DNA from: Aeromicrobium sp.
GTDB lineage: Bacteria > Actinomycetota > Actinomycetes > Propionibacteriales > Nocardioidaceae
Assembly (NCBI GenBank): GCA_023257515.1
Contig: JALRCA010000204.1
Coordinates: forward strand, 1 to 50,919
Direction of reading: 5' to 3'
Length of the DNA stretch: 50,919 bases
The notes beneath the pieces are model-generated. The model saw nothing but the letters and a program-made list of their open reading frames with translations, did no database searches and was not told the DNA's origin. Shown in pieces: positions 27,874 through 40,770 of this stretch. Within the stretch, counting starts at the first letter, position 1. Every line of letters begins with the position of its first letter. Made by a program: the position numbers and the translations under genes.

Positions 27874-29046
27874 GTGCGGCACATCGACGACGACGAGCGA
27901 CGAGCCCGACTCGGCGTGCGGCACGCACTGGCGCCCACGCAGCACGCGCAGGACGCGGTCGGCGCCGCCGACGCAGTCGTCGCGCTCCACGGCACCGATC
28001 CCGCCACGACGATGCTCTCGGCGCTCGCTCGCGCCCCGCACCTCGGCACGGTCGACCTGGAGCACGCGCTCTACGACGACCGCTCCCTGATCCGGGTCCT
28101 CGCCATGCGGCGCACGGTGTTCGCCGTCCGCCACGACCTGGCGACGACGTGCCTCGCGGCCTGCGACGGCGTCGACCGGTCCGAGCGCAACAAGCTCCTC
28201 GTCCTCCTGGGCAAGGCCGAGGTCCCCGACCCTCAGGGATTCCTGGACGCGGCCGAGACCGACGCGCTGGCCGTGCTCGACCGGCTCGACACCGTCACCA
28301 CGAAGGACCTGGCCGCAGCCTCCGACCGGCTCGCCACCCGCCTGGCCATCGGCACCGGGAAGTGGGCCAACGAGGTCTCGATCGCCTCGCGGGTCCTGAC
28401 GGTCCTCGCCACGCGGGGCGACGTCGTCCGCGCCCGGCCGCGCGGCGGATGGACGTCCACGCAGTTCACGTGGAGCCGCGCTCACCGGTGGCACCCGGCC
28501 CTGGCGCAGGGCCACGACCCCGAGGCCGCAGCGGCCCGGCTCGCGGCAGCATGGCTCGCCCGCTACGGCCCGGCCACTCCCGACGACCTGCAGTGGTGGA
28601 CCGGGTGGACCAAGACCCGCACCCGCGCCGCCCTGGCCGCGCTCGACGTGGTCGAGGTCGGCACGAGCGCCGGACCCGCGCTCGTCCTGGCCGACGACGT
28701 CGACCCGGTCGCGCAGCCCGAGCCCTGGGTCGCGCTGCTGCCGGCACTCGACCCGACCGCGATGGGCTGGAGGCACCGCGACCACCTGCTCGGACCACAC
28801 CGGGAGCAGGTCTACGACGTCAACGGCAACGCCGGCGCGACCGTCTGGGTCGACGGCCGGGTCGTCGGCGGCTGGACGCAGCGCGACGACGGCGAGGTCG
28901 TGACCGAGCTGCTCGAGGACGTCGGCCGCGACCGCTTCGACCTCGTCGCTCAGCACGCCGCCGCGCTCACCGAGCGCCTCGCCGACGTCCGCCTCAAGGC
29001 CCGCGCCCGCGGCTGGACCCCCGTCGAGAACCGCCTCCGCGCCTGA
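27874..29046 (+). CDS. Winged-helix DNA-binding protein, AlkZ/HTH_42 family
   Basis: A 390-residue protein of the HTH_42 (YcaQ/AlkZ) superfamily, which comprises DNA glycosylases that unhook alkylated or cross-linked bases and uncharacterised relatives. Pattern: N-terminal ..ALHGTDPATTMLSALAR.., middle winged helix (..ASRVLTVLATRGDVVRARPRGGWTSTQFTW..), C-terminal ..PWVALLPALDPTAMGWRHRDHLL... The catalytic QxQ/QxD motif of true AlkZ is not obvious, so enzyme activity is unproven. GTG 27874 is 7 nt after TAGCGT (27861-27866). Confidence 0.82.
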   Translation: MRHIDDDERRARLGVRHALAPTQHAQDAVGAADAVVALHGTDPATTMLSALARAPHLGTVDLEHALYDDRSLIRVLAMRRTVFAVRHDLATTCLAACDGVDRSERNKLLVLLGKAEVPDPQGFLDAAETDALAVLDRLDTVTTKDLAAASDRLATRLAIGTGKWANEVSIASRVLTVLATRGDVVRARPRGGWTSTQFTWSRAHRWHPALAQGHDPEAAAARLAAAWLARYGPATPDDLQWWTGWTKTRTRAALAALDVVEVGTSAGPALVLADDVDPVAQPEPWVALLPALDPTAMGWRHRDHLLGPHREQVYDVNGNAGATVWVDGRVVGGWTQRDDGEVVTELLEDVGRDRFDLVAQHAAALTERLADVRLKARARGWTPVENRLRA

Positions 29047-29123
29047 CCGGGTCGTGGCCTCGATACGTCGAGCCCACTCCTTCGTCGCGGCTCTCCTCCT
29101 TGACCACCGGGGGTCGACGTGAC

Positions 29124-29155
29124 GAGGCCCCCGGCCATGATCGGTCGGGGGCCTC
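29124..29155. terminator. Bidirectional hairpin between the winged-helix gene and icd
   Basis: GAGGCCCCCGGCC and GGTCGGGGGCCTC pair over 13 bp (one G-U) around ATGATC. The 19-base stretch GACGTGACGAGGCCCCCGG that opens it (29116-29134) recurs exactly at the terminator at 44.46 kb. Confidence 0.75.
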
Positions 29156-29166
29156 GGTCGAGCAGG

Positions 29167-31383
<2,217 letters not shown>

Positions 31384-31510
31384 GGAAAGGCGACTCCTGG
31401 GTACCGGACGGCTCTGCGCCCTTCACGGTATCGCCTGCTCCCCGGGAGCCTGGCGGCGAGGTCGGTCGCTCGAGTTTCGCGCTCGCCCGACCCGACCTAC
31501 CGTCGAGGAC

Positions 31511-33106
31511 ATGACTTCCGTGCCCCAGCCGAACGACGGCTCGTCCATCGCGAACCAGCCGAGTCCCGAGGCCCAGAAGGGCTCGACGACCACGACGGGT
31601 GCTCCGGCCACCTCGGACCGCAACTCCCTCACGATCGGCCCCGACGGACCGATCCTGCTGCACGACACGCACTTCATCGAGCAGATGGCGCACTTCAACC
31701 GCGAGCGCGTGCCCGAGCGCAACGTCCACGCCAAGGGCTCCGGCGCGTTCGGCACGTTCACGACGACCGAGGACGTGAGCGCCTACACGAAGGCGGCACT
31801 GTTCCAGCCGGGCGTCACGACCGACATGCTCGCGCGGTTCTCGACGGTGGCAGGTGAGCAGGGCTCGCCCGACACGTGGCGCGATCCCCGCGGGTTCGCG
31901 CTGAAGTTCTACACGACCGAGGGCAACTACGACCTCGTCGGCAACAACACGCCCGTCTTCTTCATCCGCGACACGATGAAGTTCCCGCACTTCATCCGCA
32001 GCCAGAAGCGTCGCGGCGGCAACGGCCTGCGCGACAACCACATGCAGTGGGACTTCTGGAGCCTCAACCCGGAGTCGGCCCACCAGGTCACCTACCTGAT
32101 GGGCGACCGCGGCATCCCGCGCACGTACCGGCACATGAACGGCTACGGCTCGCACACCTTCTTGTGGGTCAACGCCGCCGGCGAGAAGCACTGGGTCAAG
32201 TACCACTTCCACAGCGACCAGGGCGTCGAGGGACTGACCGGTGAGCAGGCCGACCGGATCGCCGGCCAGGACGCCGACTTCCACCGTCGCGACCTGTACG
32301 AGGCGATCGATCGCGGCGAGTTCCCGTCGTGGACGCTCTCGGTCCAGCTCATGCCGTACGAGGACGCCAGGACCTACCGGTTCAACCCGTTCGACCTGAC
32401 CAAGATCTGGCCGCACGAGGACTACCCGCTCGTCAAGGTCGGGACGATGGAGCTGAACCGCAACCCCGAGAACTTCTTCGCCCAGATCGAGCAGGCGGCG
32501 TTCGAGCCGTCGGCGATCGTGCCGGGCATCGGGTTCAGCCCGGACAAGATGCTGCTCGGGCGCACGTTCGCGTACTCCGACACGCACCGCTACCGCATCG
32601 GCACCAACTACCAGCAGCTGCCGGTCAACCAGGCCAAGGCGACCCAGCACCAGAACACCTACACGTTCGACGGCGCGATGGCGTACCAGCACAGCGACGA
32701 CGCCCCCGTCTACGCACCCAACAGCGAGGGTCGTGGGTACGCCGACCTGACCGGCGAGGTCGAGGACGGGTGGGAGACCGACGGCGACATGGTGCGCCAG
32801 GCGTACACCCTGCGTGAGGCCGACGACGACTTCGGCCAGGCCGGCGCCCTGGTGCGCGAGGTGTGGGACGACGCGCAGCGCGACCAGTTCGTCGAGACCG
32901 TCGCCGGGCACCTCCTCGGCGGGGTCGAGGGCGAGGTGCTGGAGCGGGCGTTCGACTACTGGCACCGCGTCGACGGCGACACGGGCAAGCGCATCGAGGA
33001 GCACGTCCGCGCCGGACAGGGTGGCGCCAACCCCGGCGGCATGCCCGAGGCGGCGGCCGCGCAGGCGTCCGACCCCGTCGTCGAGGACGACACCCACGCG
33101 GGCTGA
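31511..33106 (+). CDS. katA: Catalase (heme, small-subunit-like clade)
   Basis: Dismutates hydrogen peroxide. 531 residues. Catalytic His is in [16 protein letters not shown], Asn in [14 protein letters not shown], and the proximal heme Tyr in [21 protein letters not shown]. The C-terminal extension (~490-531) is acidic and low in complexity. ATG 31511 lies 7 nt after TACCGT (31498-31503) without a usable Shine-Dalgarno, so it is probably leaderless. It stands between icd and mdh, where the related TCA genes would otherwise be close. A strong hairpin follows the stop. Confidence 0.95.
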   Translation: MTSVPQPNDGSSIANQPSPEAQKGSTTTTGAPATSDRNSLTIGPDGPILLHDTHFIEQMAHFNRERVPERNVHAKGSGAFGTFTTTEDVSAYTKAALFQPGVTTDMLARFSTVAGEQGSPDTWRDPRGFALKFYTTEGNYDLVGNNTPVFFIRDTMKFPHFIRSQKRRGGNGLRDNHMQWDFWSLNPESAHQVTYLMGDRGIPRTYRHMNGYGSHTFLWVNAAGEKHWVKYHFHSDQGVEGLTGEQADRIAGQDADFHRRDLYEAIDRGEFPSWTLSVQLMPYEDARTYRFNPFDLTKIWPHEDYPLVKVGTMELNRNPENFFAQIEQAAFEPSAIVPGIGFSPDKMLLGRTFAYSDTHRYRIGTNYQQLPVNQAKATQHQNTYTFDGAMAYQHSDDAPVYAPNSEGRGYADLTGEVEDGWETDGDMVRQAYTLREADDDFGQAGALVREVWDDAQRDQFVETVAGHLLGGVEGEVLERAFDYWHRVDGDTGKRIEEHVRAGQGGANPGGMPEAAAAQASDPVVEDDTHAG

Positions 33107-33113
33107 GCCACGC

Positions 33114-33142
33114 CGCCTCGGCACGCTGCGGGTGCCGAGGCG
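33114..33142 (+). terminator. Hairpin after the catalase gene
   Basis: CGCCTCGGCAC and GTGCCGAGGCG, perfect 11-bp arms with loop GCTGCGG, starting 7 bases past the katA stop. Confidence 0.7.
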
Positions 33143-33198
33143 ATGTGGTCTGCGTTACGTTGGCGGTGACGACCCGCGCCCAGATCCCGAGGAGCACC

Positions 33199-34188
33199 AT
33201 GACCACGTCCCCCGTCAAGGTCGCCGTCACCGGCGCCGCCGGCCAGATCGGCTACAGCCTGCTGTTCCGCCTCGCGAGCGGCGACCTGTTCGGCAAGGAC
33301 GTGCCCATCCAGCTGCGGCTCCTCGAGATCACGCCGGCGCTCAAGGCGCTCGAGGGCGTCGTCATGGAGCTCGACGACTGCGCGTTCCCCACCCTCGACT
33401 CGGTCGAGATCGGTGACGACGCGCGCACCGTCTTCGACGGCGTCAACCTGGCGCTGCTCGTCGGGGCGCGACCGCGCACCAAGGGCATGGAGCGTGGCGA
33501 CCTGCTCGAGGCCAACGGCGCGATCTTCACCGAGCAGGGCAAGGCGCTCAACGAGGTCGCCGCCGACGACGTCCGCATCGGCGTCACCGGCAACCCGGCC
33601 AACACCAACGCCCTCATCGCGCTGCGCAACGCGCCCGACATCCCGGCCGAGCGGTTCAGCGCCCTGACCCGCCTGGACCACAACCGCGCGATCAGCCAGC
33701 TCGCCGCCAGGACCGGTGCCAAGGTCGCCGACATCAAGCGCATGACGATCTGGGGCAACCACTCCGCGACGCAGTACCCGGACCTGTTCCACGCCGAGGT
33801 CGGCGGTCGCAACGCCGCCGAGGTCGTCGACGACCAGGCGTGGATCGAGAACGACTTCATCCCGACCGTCGCCAAGCGCGGCGCGGCGATCATCGAGGCC
33901 CGAGGCGCCTCGTCGGCCGCGTCGGCCGCGTCGGCGACGATCGATGCCGCCCGCGACTGGCTGACCGCCAGCGCCGACGACGACTGGGTCTCGATGGCGG
34001 TGCCGTCCGACGGGTCCTACGGCACCCCCGAGGGCGTCGTCTACTCCTTCCCCGTCACCACCAAGGGCGGCGACTGGGAGATCGTCCAGGGACTCGACAT
34101 CGACGACTTCAGCCGTGAGCGCATCGATGCCACGGCGACCGAGCTCGTCGAGGAGCGCGACGCGGTGCAGGCCCTGGGTCTGATCTGA
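33199..34188 (+). CDS. mdh: Malate dehydrogenase
   Basis: NAD-dependent malate/oxaloacetate step of the TCA cycle. 329 residues of the MDH subgroup with [17 protein letters not shown] (dinucleotide loop), [15 protein letters not shown] (mobile active-site loop), LTRLDHNRA and the catalytic His in [16 protein letters not shown] 33199 has GAGGAG upstream (spacing ~4). A TACGTT box (33156-33161) could be its -10. The 3' end, including the TGA, is duplicated in tandem (see the repeat at 34176). Confidence 0.96.
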   Translation: MTTSPVKVAVTGAAGQIGYSLLFRLASGDLFGKDVPIQLRLLEITPALKALEGVVMELDDCAFPTLDSVEIGDDARTVFDGVNLALLVGARPRTKGMERGDLLEANGAIFTEQGKALNEVAADDVRIGVTGNPANTNALIALRNAPDIPAERFSALTRLDHNRAISQLAARTGAKVADIKRMTIWGNHSATQYPDLFHAEVGGRNAAEVVDDQAWIENDFIPTVAKRGAAIIEARGASSAASAASATIDAARDWLTASADDDWVSMAVPSDGSYGTPEGVVYSFPVTTKGGDWEIVQGLDIDDFSRERIDATATELVEERDAVQALGLI

Positions 34189-34221
34189 GCGGGTCTGATC
34201 TGAGCTGGGCCTGATCTGAGC
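34176..34221 (+). repeat. Tandem 15-bp repeat spanning the mdh stop
   Basis: GGGTCTGATCTGAGC at 34176-34190 and 34191-34205, then GGGCCTGATCTGAGC at 34207-34221. The first copy includes the mdh TGA (34186-34188), so the last codons and the stop have been copied twice downstream. This gives extra stop codons and no new gene. Confidence 0.85.
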
Positions 34222-34239
34222 TGAGCTGCCCCCGCCCGG

Positions 34240-34330
34240 TTCCTTGTCACGAGGCGGGCGTTGCGACCCGGGGTTCGTGGGGACAACCGGGCTCGGTGCG
34301 CTGGTTCCCCGGCGAGCCTGGGAATCAGCG
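34240..34330. repeat. Dispersed copy of the 5.2-kb palindromic repeat
   Basis: CGCTGGTTCCC - CGGCGAGCCT - GGGAATCAGCG (34299-34330) is the same hairpin as the three at 5.16-5.51 kb, with one base changed to a G-U pair. The preceding ~50 bases (CACGAGGCGGG..TGCGACCCGGG..CAACCGGGC) resemble the spacer after the first copy (about 5191-5245). It lies between the convergent mdh and DUF3017 genes. Confidence 0.75.
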
Positions 34331-34344
34331 ACGCGCGAGGCGCG

Positions 34345-34626
34345 TCAGGACGCGGGCGGCGGGACGACGACGGCGAGGACGACGAGGCTCGCGCCGAGCA
34401 GCATCGTCCACACGACGTCGAAGGTCTTGCCGCGCACGCGGAGCATGCCGACGTGGTCCTGCGGCACGATCATGCGCAGCAGCGACGCCGCGACGAAGGT
34501 CCCGCCCAGCACGGCGAGTCCGAGGCGCCACGACCCGACGACGACCAGCCCCAGTCCGACGCCGGTGGCCAGCAGGAGGACCAGGTAGGCCTGCGATCCG
34601 CGGCTGCGCGGCATCGGGATCCCCAC
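34345..34626 (-). CDS. DUF3017-like small membrane protein
   Basis: A 93-residue protein with three hydrophobic helices (about 12-29, 33-52, 68-88) and a conserved-looking loop LRMIVPQDHVGMLRVRGKTFD. The family name comes from memory of this short membrane protein next to folD in actinobacteria; function unknown. GTG 34626 is 1 base after the folD stop, so the two are co-translated. Convergent with mdh. Confidence 0.75.
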   Translation of the reverse strand: MGIPMPRSRGSQAYLVLLLATGVGLGLVVVGSWRLGLAVLGGTFVAASLLRMIVPQDHVGMLRVRGKTFDVVWTMLLGASLVVLAVVVPPPAS

Positions 34627-34627
34627 G

Positions 34628-35491
34628 TCAGGAGTCCCGGTCGAGGATCTTCTCGGCCTCGTCGACGACGTTGCTCAGCAGCATCGCGCGGGTCATCGGG
34701 CCGACGCCGCCGGGGTTCGGGGCGACCCAGTCCGCGACGTCCCAGACGCCGGGGTCGAGGTCGCCGACGATCTTGCCCTCGTCGTCGCGGCTGACGCCGA
34801 CGTCGAGCAGGGCCGCTCCGGGCTTGACCATCTCGGGGGTGATGATGCCGGGCACACCCGCCGCCGCGATCACGATGTCGGCGCGCGCGACCTCGGCGGC
34901 GAGGTCCTGCGTGCCGGTGTGGCACAGGGTGACGGTGGCGTTCTCGGTGCGACGCGTGAGCAGCAGGCCCATGGGCCGACCGACCGTGATGCCGCGACCG
35001 ACCACCACGACGTGCTGGCCCGCGATGGGCACCTCGTGCCGGCGCAGCAGCTCGACGATGCCACGCGGCGTGCAGGGCAGCGGAGCCTCCTCGCCGAGCA
35101 CGAGCCAGCCGAGGTTGGTGGGGTGCAGGCCGTCGGCGTCCTTGGCCGGGTCGATGCGCCCGATGACCGCGTTCTCGTCGATGCCGCGCGGCAACGGCAG
35201 CTGCACGATGTAGAGCGTGCACGCCGGATCGGCGTTGAGCCGGTCGATCTCGGCCTCGATCTCGGCCTGCGTGGCGGTCGCGGGCAGCTCGACGCGGATC
35301 GACTCGATCCCCACCTGGGCACAGTCCTTGTGCTTGGCGTTGACGTACCACCGACTGCCGGGGTCGTCGCCGACGAGCACGGTGCCGAGACCCGGCACGA
35401 ACCCGCGCTCCCGCAGCGCGGACACCCGCGTCGTGAGCTCGTCCTTGATCGCCGCGGCGACCGCCTTGCCGTCCAGTGTCCGTGCCGTCAC
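34628..35491 (-). CDS. folD: Methylenetetrahydrofolate dehydrogenase/cyclohydrolase
   Basis: Bifunctional enzyme converting 5,10-methylene-THF to 10-formyl-THF, the formyl donor for PurN and PurH encoded nearby. 287 residues: substrate motif with the catalytic Lys in [43 protein letters not shown], nucleotide motif [14 protein letters not shown], and the C-terminal [16 protein letters not shown] 35491 is 7 nt after CAGACT on the complement. In an operon with the DUF3017 gene. Confidence 0.96.
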   Translation of the reverse strand: MTARTLDGKAVAAAIKDELTTRVSALRERGFVPGLGTVLVGDDPGSRWYVNAKHKDCAQVGIESIRVELPATATQAEIEAEIDRLNADPACTLYIVQLPLPRGIDENAVIGRIDPAKDADGLHPTNLGWLVLGEEAPLPCTPRGIVELLRRHEVPIAGQHVVVVGRGITVGRPMGLLLTRRTENATVTLCHTGTQDLAAEVARADIVIAAAGVPGIITPEMVKPGAALLDVGVSRDDEGKIVGDLDPGVWDVADWVAPNPGGVGPMTRAMLLSNVVDEAEKILDRDS

Positions 35492-35533
35492 GGCACCGAG
35501 TCTGTCACGCGCGGGTCGCGCCGCGGCGCTCGG

Positions 35534-36469
35534 TCAGCGGATGAGCGCAGCGTTCAGGATCGCCTTCGCCGCGCGACCGCGCGCCCACGAGGCGGTGACC
35601 TTCGCGCGGTACTCGATCGTGGTCGCCGTGCCGTACCTCTTGTAGTAGCGGTTGTACCAACCGGTGAGCGTCGGACTCACCTTGTTGCTGGGCGTGCCGA
35701 CGCCCACGGTGCGCAACGGCATGTTGAGGCCGCGCGCGAGGCGACGCTCGAACGGGCGGTAGCGACCGTTCTTGACCACGACGCCGAACGGCTGGTGCAG
35801 CGAGGCGATGTAGTCCGGCTTGTGCTTGGCCAGGAACGACTTGATGATCCGCGTCTCCCGCTCGCTCGCTCGTGACGGGCCACCCCACGTGCCGGAACCT
35901 CGGTTCTTGCCAGTCCAGCCGCTCGTCGGCCAGTTGCGGTTCAGGTCGACGCCACGGGCGTTGCGCCGGGTGCCTCGCGCGTTGCCGTCGGGATTCATCG
36001 TCGGGACGATCCACAACGCGTTGCCGAGCGTGGGCTTGGCGTGCTGACGCAGCCACGCGATGGTGTGCAGGCCGCCCTTCTCGTTGCCGTGCATCTGGCC
36101 GAGCACGACGAGGACACGCTTGGTCCTGATGTTCTTCCAGCCGCGGTAGTGCGCCATGATCTTGCGACCTGTGACCGTCTTGCCCAGCACGTAGCTCTTG
36201 CTGACCCGAGCCGGTTTCGGCTTCGGGGGCGTGGGCGTGGGCGACGGGGTGGTCGCCGAGGGCGTCGGCGTCGGGCTCGGTGTCGTCTCGGTGGGGCTCG
36301 GCGTCGTGACCGTCGGCTCCGGCGTCGTGACGCTCGGCTCCGGCGTGGTCGCCGACGGCACCGATCCGCCCGGATCGTCCGCGAACGCCGGGCCGGCCAC
36401 CACCAGCCCGCCCCACGACACGAGCCCGGTCAGCACGACGGCGGTGACGATCCGCGTTGATCTCCCCAT
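35534..36469 (-). CDS. Secreted M14 family zinc carboxypeptidase
   Basis: Exported metallopeptidase of the M14 (MpaA/carboxypeptidase) type. 311 residues: signal peptide 1-30; a Pro/Thr/Ser linker at ~40-85 made of degenerate TTPEP/TTPSP repeats; catalytic domain with zinc ligands H127 and E130 (GQMHGNE) and H225 (ASLHQP); substrate residues in NARGVDLNRNWP (~170-181); general base E286 (TTIEYR). Likely acts on cell-wall peptides or extracellular protein tails (inference). ATG 36469 is 6 nt after TAGGCT on the complement. Follows the CocE-like gene on the same strand but has its own -10 box. Confidence 0.9.
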   Translation of the reverse strand: MGRSTRIVTAVVLTGLVSWGGLVVAGPAFADDPGGSVPSATTPEPSVTTPEPTVTTPSPTETTPSPTPTPSATTPSPTPTPPKPKPARVSKSYVLGKTVTGRKIMAHYRGWKNIRTKRVLVVLGQMHGNEKGGLHTIAWLRQHAKPTLGNALWIVPTMNPDGNARGTRRNARGVDLNRNWPTSGWTGKNRGSGTWGGPSRASERETRIIKSFLAKHKPDYIASLHQPFGVVVKNGRYRPFERRLARGLNMPLRTVGVGTPSNKVSPTLTGWYNRYYKRYGTATTIEYRAKVTASWARGRAAKAILNAALIR

Positions 36470-36488
36470 CCGTGGAGCCTACGTCTCC

Positions 36489-38348
36489 TCAGGGCTGCAC
36501 GGGCAGACTCAGCACACTCGGCGTCACGGACGTGGTCTGGATGTCGTAGATGCCGCCGAGCAGCTGCAGCAGCCGTGTGGGCGGCGGCAGCAGGTGCGGG
36601 GTGTCCGCGGTCTGCACGAGCAGGCGCAGCTTGTGCCCCTTCTTGACCGTCGTGTACGCCGGGCGCAGCTCGACGTCGAAGCGTGTGACCGTGTCGGTCG
36701 GCACGTCCTGCTGGGTCTCCCGCGTGTGCGGGTGGTACGGCAACGAGTAGGCGCCGCCGGCCCCGCGCCAGCTCTTGGAGGCATCGATGGCCCGGGCGGA
36801 GCCGAGCAGCGCGCCCGCGGTGATGTCGGTGACCTTGCCGTCGGGCGCGACGTCCTGGAGCGTCGTGACGAACATCGACTCGGGCCGGTTCGACCTCGCC
36901 TGCAGCGTCAGACCGATGGGGCCGGACAGCGTCAGGTCCTTGGCCAGGGTGGCGGTGTCGAAGTGCGCGTCGCCCGGCTGCGGGCCGGTGAGCGGAGCAG
37001 TGTCCTTGCAGCTCTCGTAGATCTCGCGGAACGCGCCGGCGGCCCACTGGTTGAACGACCGCTGGCACCTGAGCGACAGCGGCGCCCACGTGACGCTCGT
37101 CGAGGCCGTGGTCGACGTGGGCCTGCTGCGCGTCAGGCCCTGGCCCGGCTGCAGGTACCAGGACTGCTGCGGCGCGGTGCTGGTCGGGTAGTGCGACACG
37201 TCGCGACGCTGCTGCGTCGCGGAGTCGACGACGTGGAGCGGCGTCCTGGTGTCGAGCACACCGGTGTCGCGCCCCTTGAGCCACTGGTCGAACCAGCTCA
37301 GCTGCAGCCGGTCGAGGTCCTGACCGCTCGCGGGGTTGCTGTGGCCCCACGGACCGAACATGAGCTGGTAGCGCGGCGTGGCCGTCTGGCTCGCGGACAT
37401 GGGCGCCCACACCGAGCGTCCGGAGAACGCGTTCTGGAGCCCGCTGTAGAGCAACGGCTCACCGCGCTGGAACACGTCGTACTGACCGCCGACGAGGTAG
37501 GCCGGAACCTTGTTCTTGACGATCTTGTCGAGCACGCGCTGCGGTGCGCGCTCCTGCCAGTAGGCGCTGTCGTACGTGCGGTCGCCGCCCAGCAGCGCGT
37601 CGAGGCCGATCTTGAGCTCGAACGGGATGCCGGCGAGGGCGTGCTCGACGACGAGCCGCAGGGCGTCGAGCGGGTTGTACGGGCCACGGTCGGCGAGCGG
37701 CGTCAGGGTGCGCAGGCCGAAGTAGGCCGCGATGAGCCCGAGCCCGGACTCCATGTTGACGATGCCGCCCGCCGTGAACAGGTCGCGGTACGGGTCGGAC
37801 GAGGACACGATCGGGAAGATCGCCTTGAGCGGCGAGTTCGGGCCGACCTCCGCCGCGGTGAACAGCTGGTCGATGCCGAGGTAGGAGCCGCCGAGCGTGC
37901 CGACCTTGCCGTTGCTGCCCTCGACCTTCGAGGCCCACCGCACGAGCTCCGCACCGTCCTTGGCCTCCTGCTTGCCGAACAGCTGCGACTGGCCCTCGGA
38001 GCCGCCGGTGCCGGCGACGTCGACGACGACGCCGATGTAGCCGCGCTTGACGAGGTAGGGGTTCACGGCGCCGACGCCCACGTTGCCGACGGTCTTGCTG
38101 TAGGGCGTCTGCACGAGAATGACGGGGAACGGCCCCGTGGCCGGGGTCTTCGTGCCCTTGACGACCGGACGATGGATGGCGGCACGCAGCACCCGACCGT
38201 CGGGCATGCGCACCGGGACGTCGGTGGTGACCGCGATGTCGTAGCGTTCCGGCCCGGGCGTCCACCCGGGCGCCGCGCTCGCCGGCACCGGTGGGACGAG
38301 CGTCAGCGCCACGAGCATGCCGACCAGTGGGACCAGAAGACGACGCAT
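36489..38348 (-). CDS. Secreted CocE/NonD-type X-prolyl-peptidase-like hydrolase
   Basis: A 619-residue alpha/beta-hydrolase of the S15/CocE family, exported by a signal peptide (1-26, ..ALTLVPPVPASAAPG). Nucleophile S155 in GGSYLG, acid D291 in GGQYDVF, base H336 in GPWGHS. The C-terminal jelly-roll domain (~420-619) has the family pattern (LSGPIGLTLQARSN, PYHPHTRETQ). Members cleave X-Pro dipeptides or acyl esters; the substrate is not predictable. ATG 38348 has GAGGAG about 5 nt upstream. Divergent from tetR. Confidence 0.9.
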   Translation of the reverse strand: MRRLLVPLVGMLVALTLVPPVPASAAPGWTPGPERYDIAVTTDVPVRMPDGRVLRAAIHRPVVKGTKTPATGPFPVILVQTPYSKTVGNVGVGAVNPYLVKRGYIGVVVDVAGTGGSEGQSQLFGKQEAKDGAELVRWASKVEGSNGKVGTLGGSYLGIDQLFTAAEVGPNSPLKAIFPIVSSSDPYRDLFTAGGIVNMESGLGLIAAYFGLRTLTPLADRGPYNPLDALRLVVEHALAGIPFELKIGLDALLGGDRTYDSAYWQERAPQRVLDKIVKNKVPAYLVGGQYDVFQRGEPLLYSGLQNAFSGRSVWAPMSASQTATPRYQLMFGPWGHSNPASGQDLDRLQLSWFDQWLKGRDTGVLDTRTPLHVVDSATQQRRDVSHYPTSTAPQQSWYLQPGQGLTRSRPTSTTASTSVTWAPLSLRCQRSFNQWAAGAFREIYESCKDTAPLTGPQPGDAHFDTATLAKDLTLSGPIGLTLQARSNRPESMFVTTLQDVAPDGKVTDITAGALLGSARAIDASKSWRGAGGAYSLPYHPHTRETQQDVPTDTVTRFDVELRPAYTTVKKGHKLRLLVQTADTPHLLPPPTRLLQLLGGIYDIQTTSVTPSVLSLPVQP

Positions 38349-38415
38349 AGACTCTCCTCACGCCCGACGGCGTCCAGGGGTTTCGACCAAAGCAGTACGA
38401 ATGTCCAACTAGCGT

Positions 38416-38431
38416 GTCAACGTACGTAGAC
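38416..38431. promoter_or_regulatory. TetR operator candidate
   Basis: GTCAACGTACGTAGAC is a 16-bp palindrome with one mismatched pair, with core ACGTACGT. It lies immediately after TAGCGT (38410-38415), a -10-like box for tetR, and 67 bases from the start of the divergent CocE-like gene, so binding would act on both. Confidence 0.5.
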
Positions 38432-38446
38432 CTCAAGGATGTGTCA

Positions 38447-39103
38447 ATGGCCACACGAGCCCAGCTCTCCCAGGAGCGCAGCAGGCAGCGTCGCGAAGAG
38501 CTTCTCTCGGCCGCGATCGAGCTGTTCGCCGAAGGAGGGTCTCGTGCGGTGACGCACCGTGCGGTGGCTAAGCGCGCCGGGCTGCCGCCGGCCACGACCA
38601 CCTACTACTTCGAGTCGATCGACGACCTGCTGCGCGAGGCGCTCGCCGACCACATCACGAGCTGGCGCAACGAGCTCGACCTGCTGTCGGGCATGGACCA
38701 GCTGCCTCGCATGGGCGGCAGGATCACCGACGCCACCCAGGTCATCGCCACCGTCTGGGCCGCCCGTCCGCCGGAGGTCGCGGCGCTCGAGCTGTCGATC
38801 TTCCTGGCCGCCACGCGCGACGCCGCGCTCCGGGAATCGGCCCGCGAGGCCCTCGTCGGCTTCGAGGAACTCGCCAGCCGCTGGCTCGGGCTGCTCGGCA
38901 TCCCCGACGCGGACCGCCTCGCCCCCGCGCTGCTGGCGGTCATCGCAGGCACCGCGTTGCGGCGCCAGACCGGTCAGTACAGCGAGGACGACGAGGCACG
39001 TCTCATGAGCGAGGCCATCCGCGACCTCGTCGGCGCCCACCTGCTGGGCCGCGAGAAGGTCGACGAGATCATCGCCGACACGACCGGCGCCGAGACGGAC
39101 TGA
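38447..39103 (+). CDS. TetR-family transcriptional regulator
   Basis: A 218-residue repressor. HTH: RREELLSAAIELFAEGGSRAVTHRAVAKRAGLPPATTTYYFESIDDLLREAL (~15-65), then an all-helical ligand domain. ATG 38447 is chosen over GTG 38414: AAGGA lies 8 nt upstream, and the longer form would translate the ACGTACGT palindrome. Divergent from the secreted CocE-like hydrolase, which is the likely target. Confidence 0.88.
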   Translation: MATRAQLSQERSRQRREELLSAAIELFAEGGSRAVTHRAVAKRAGLPPATTTYYFESIDDLLREALADHITSWRNELDLLSGMDQLPRMGGRITDATQVIATVWAARPPEVAALELSIFLAATRDAALRESAREALVGFEELASRWLGLLGIPDADRLAPALLAVIAGTALRRQTGQYSEDDEARLMSEAIRDLVGAHLLGREKVDEIIADTTGAETD

Positions 39104-39120
39104 CCGCCCACCATCGGACT

Positions 39121-39170
39121 CAGGGCCCGGGCCGGCTCAGGGCCCAGGTCGGCTGAGGGCCCAGGTCGGC

Positions 39171-39171
<1 letters not shown>
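39121..39171. repeat. Three tandem 17-bp repeats at the 3' end of purH
   Basis: CAGGGCCCGGGCCGGCT, CAGGGCCCAGGTCGGCT, GAGGGCCCAGGTCGGCT in direct succession. The last base is part of the purH TGA (complement of 39171-39173). GGGCCC palindromes inside each unit could pair. Like the repeat after mdh, it starts at a stop codon. Confidence 0.85.
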
Positions 39172-40736
<1,565 letters not shown>

Positions 40737-40770
40737 GAGGGGTCCTCCCAAGGGGGGTCGGGGCTGCAGG

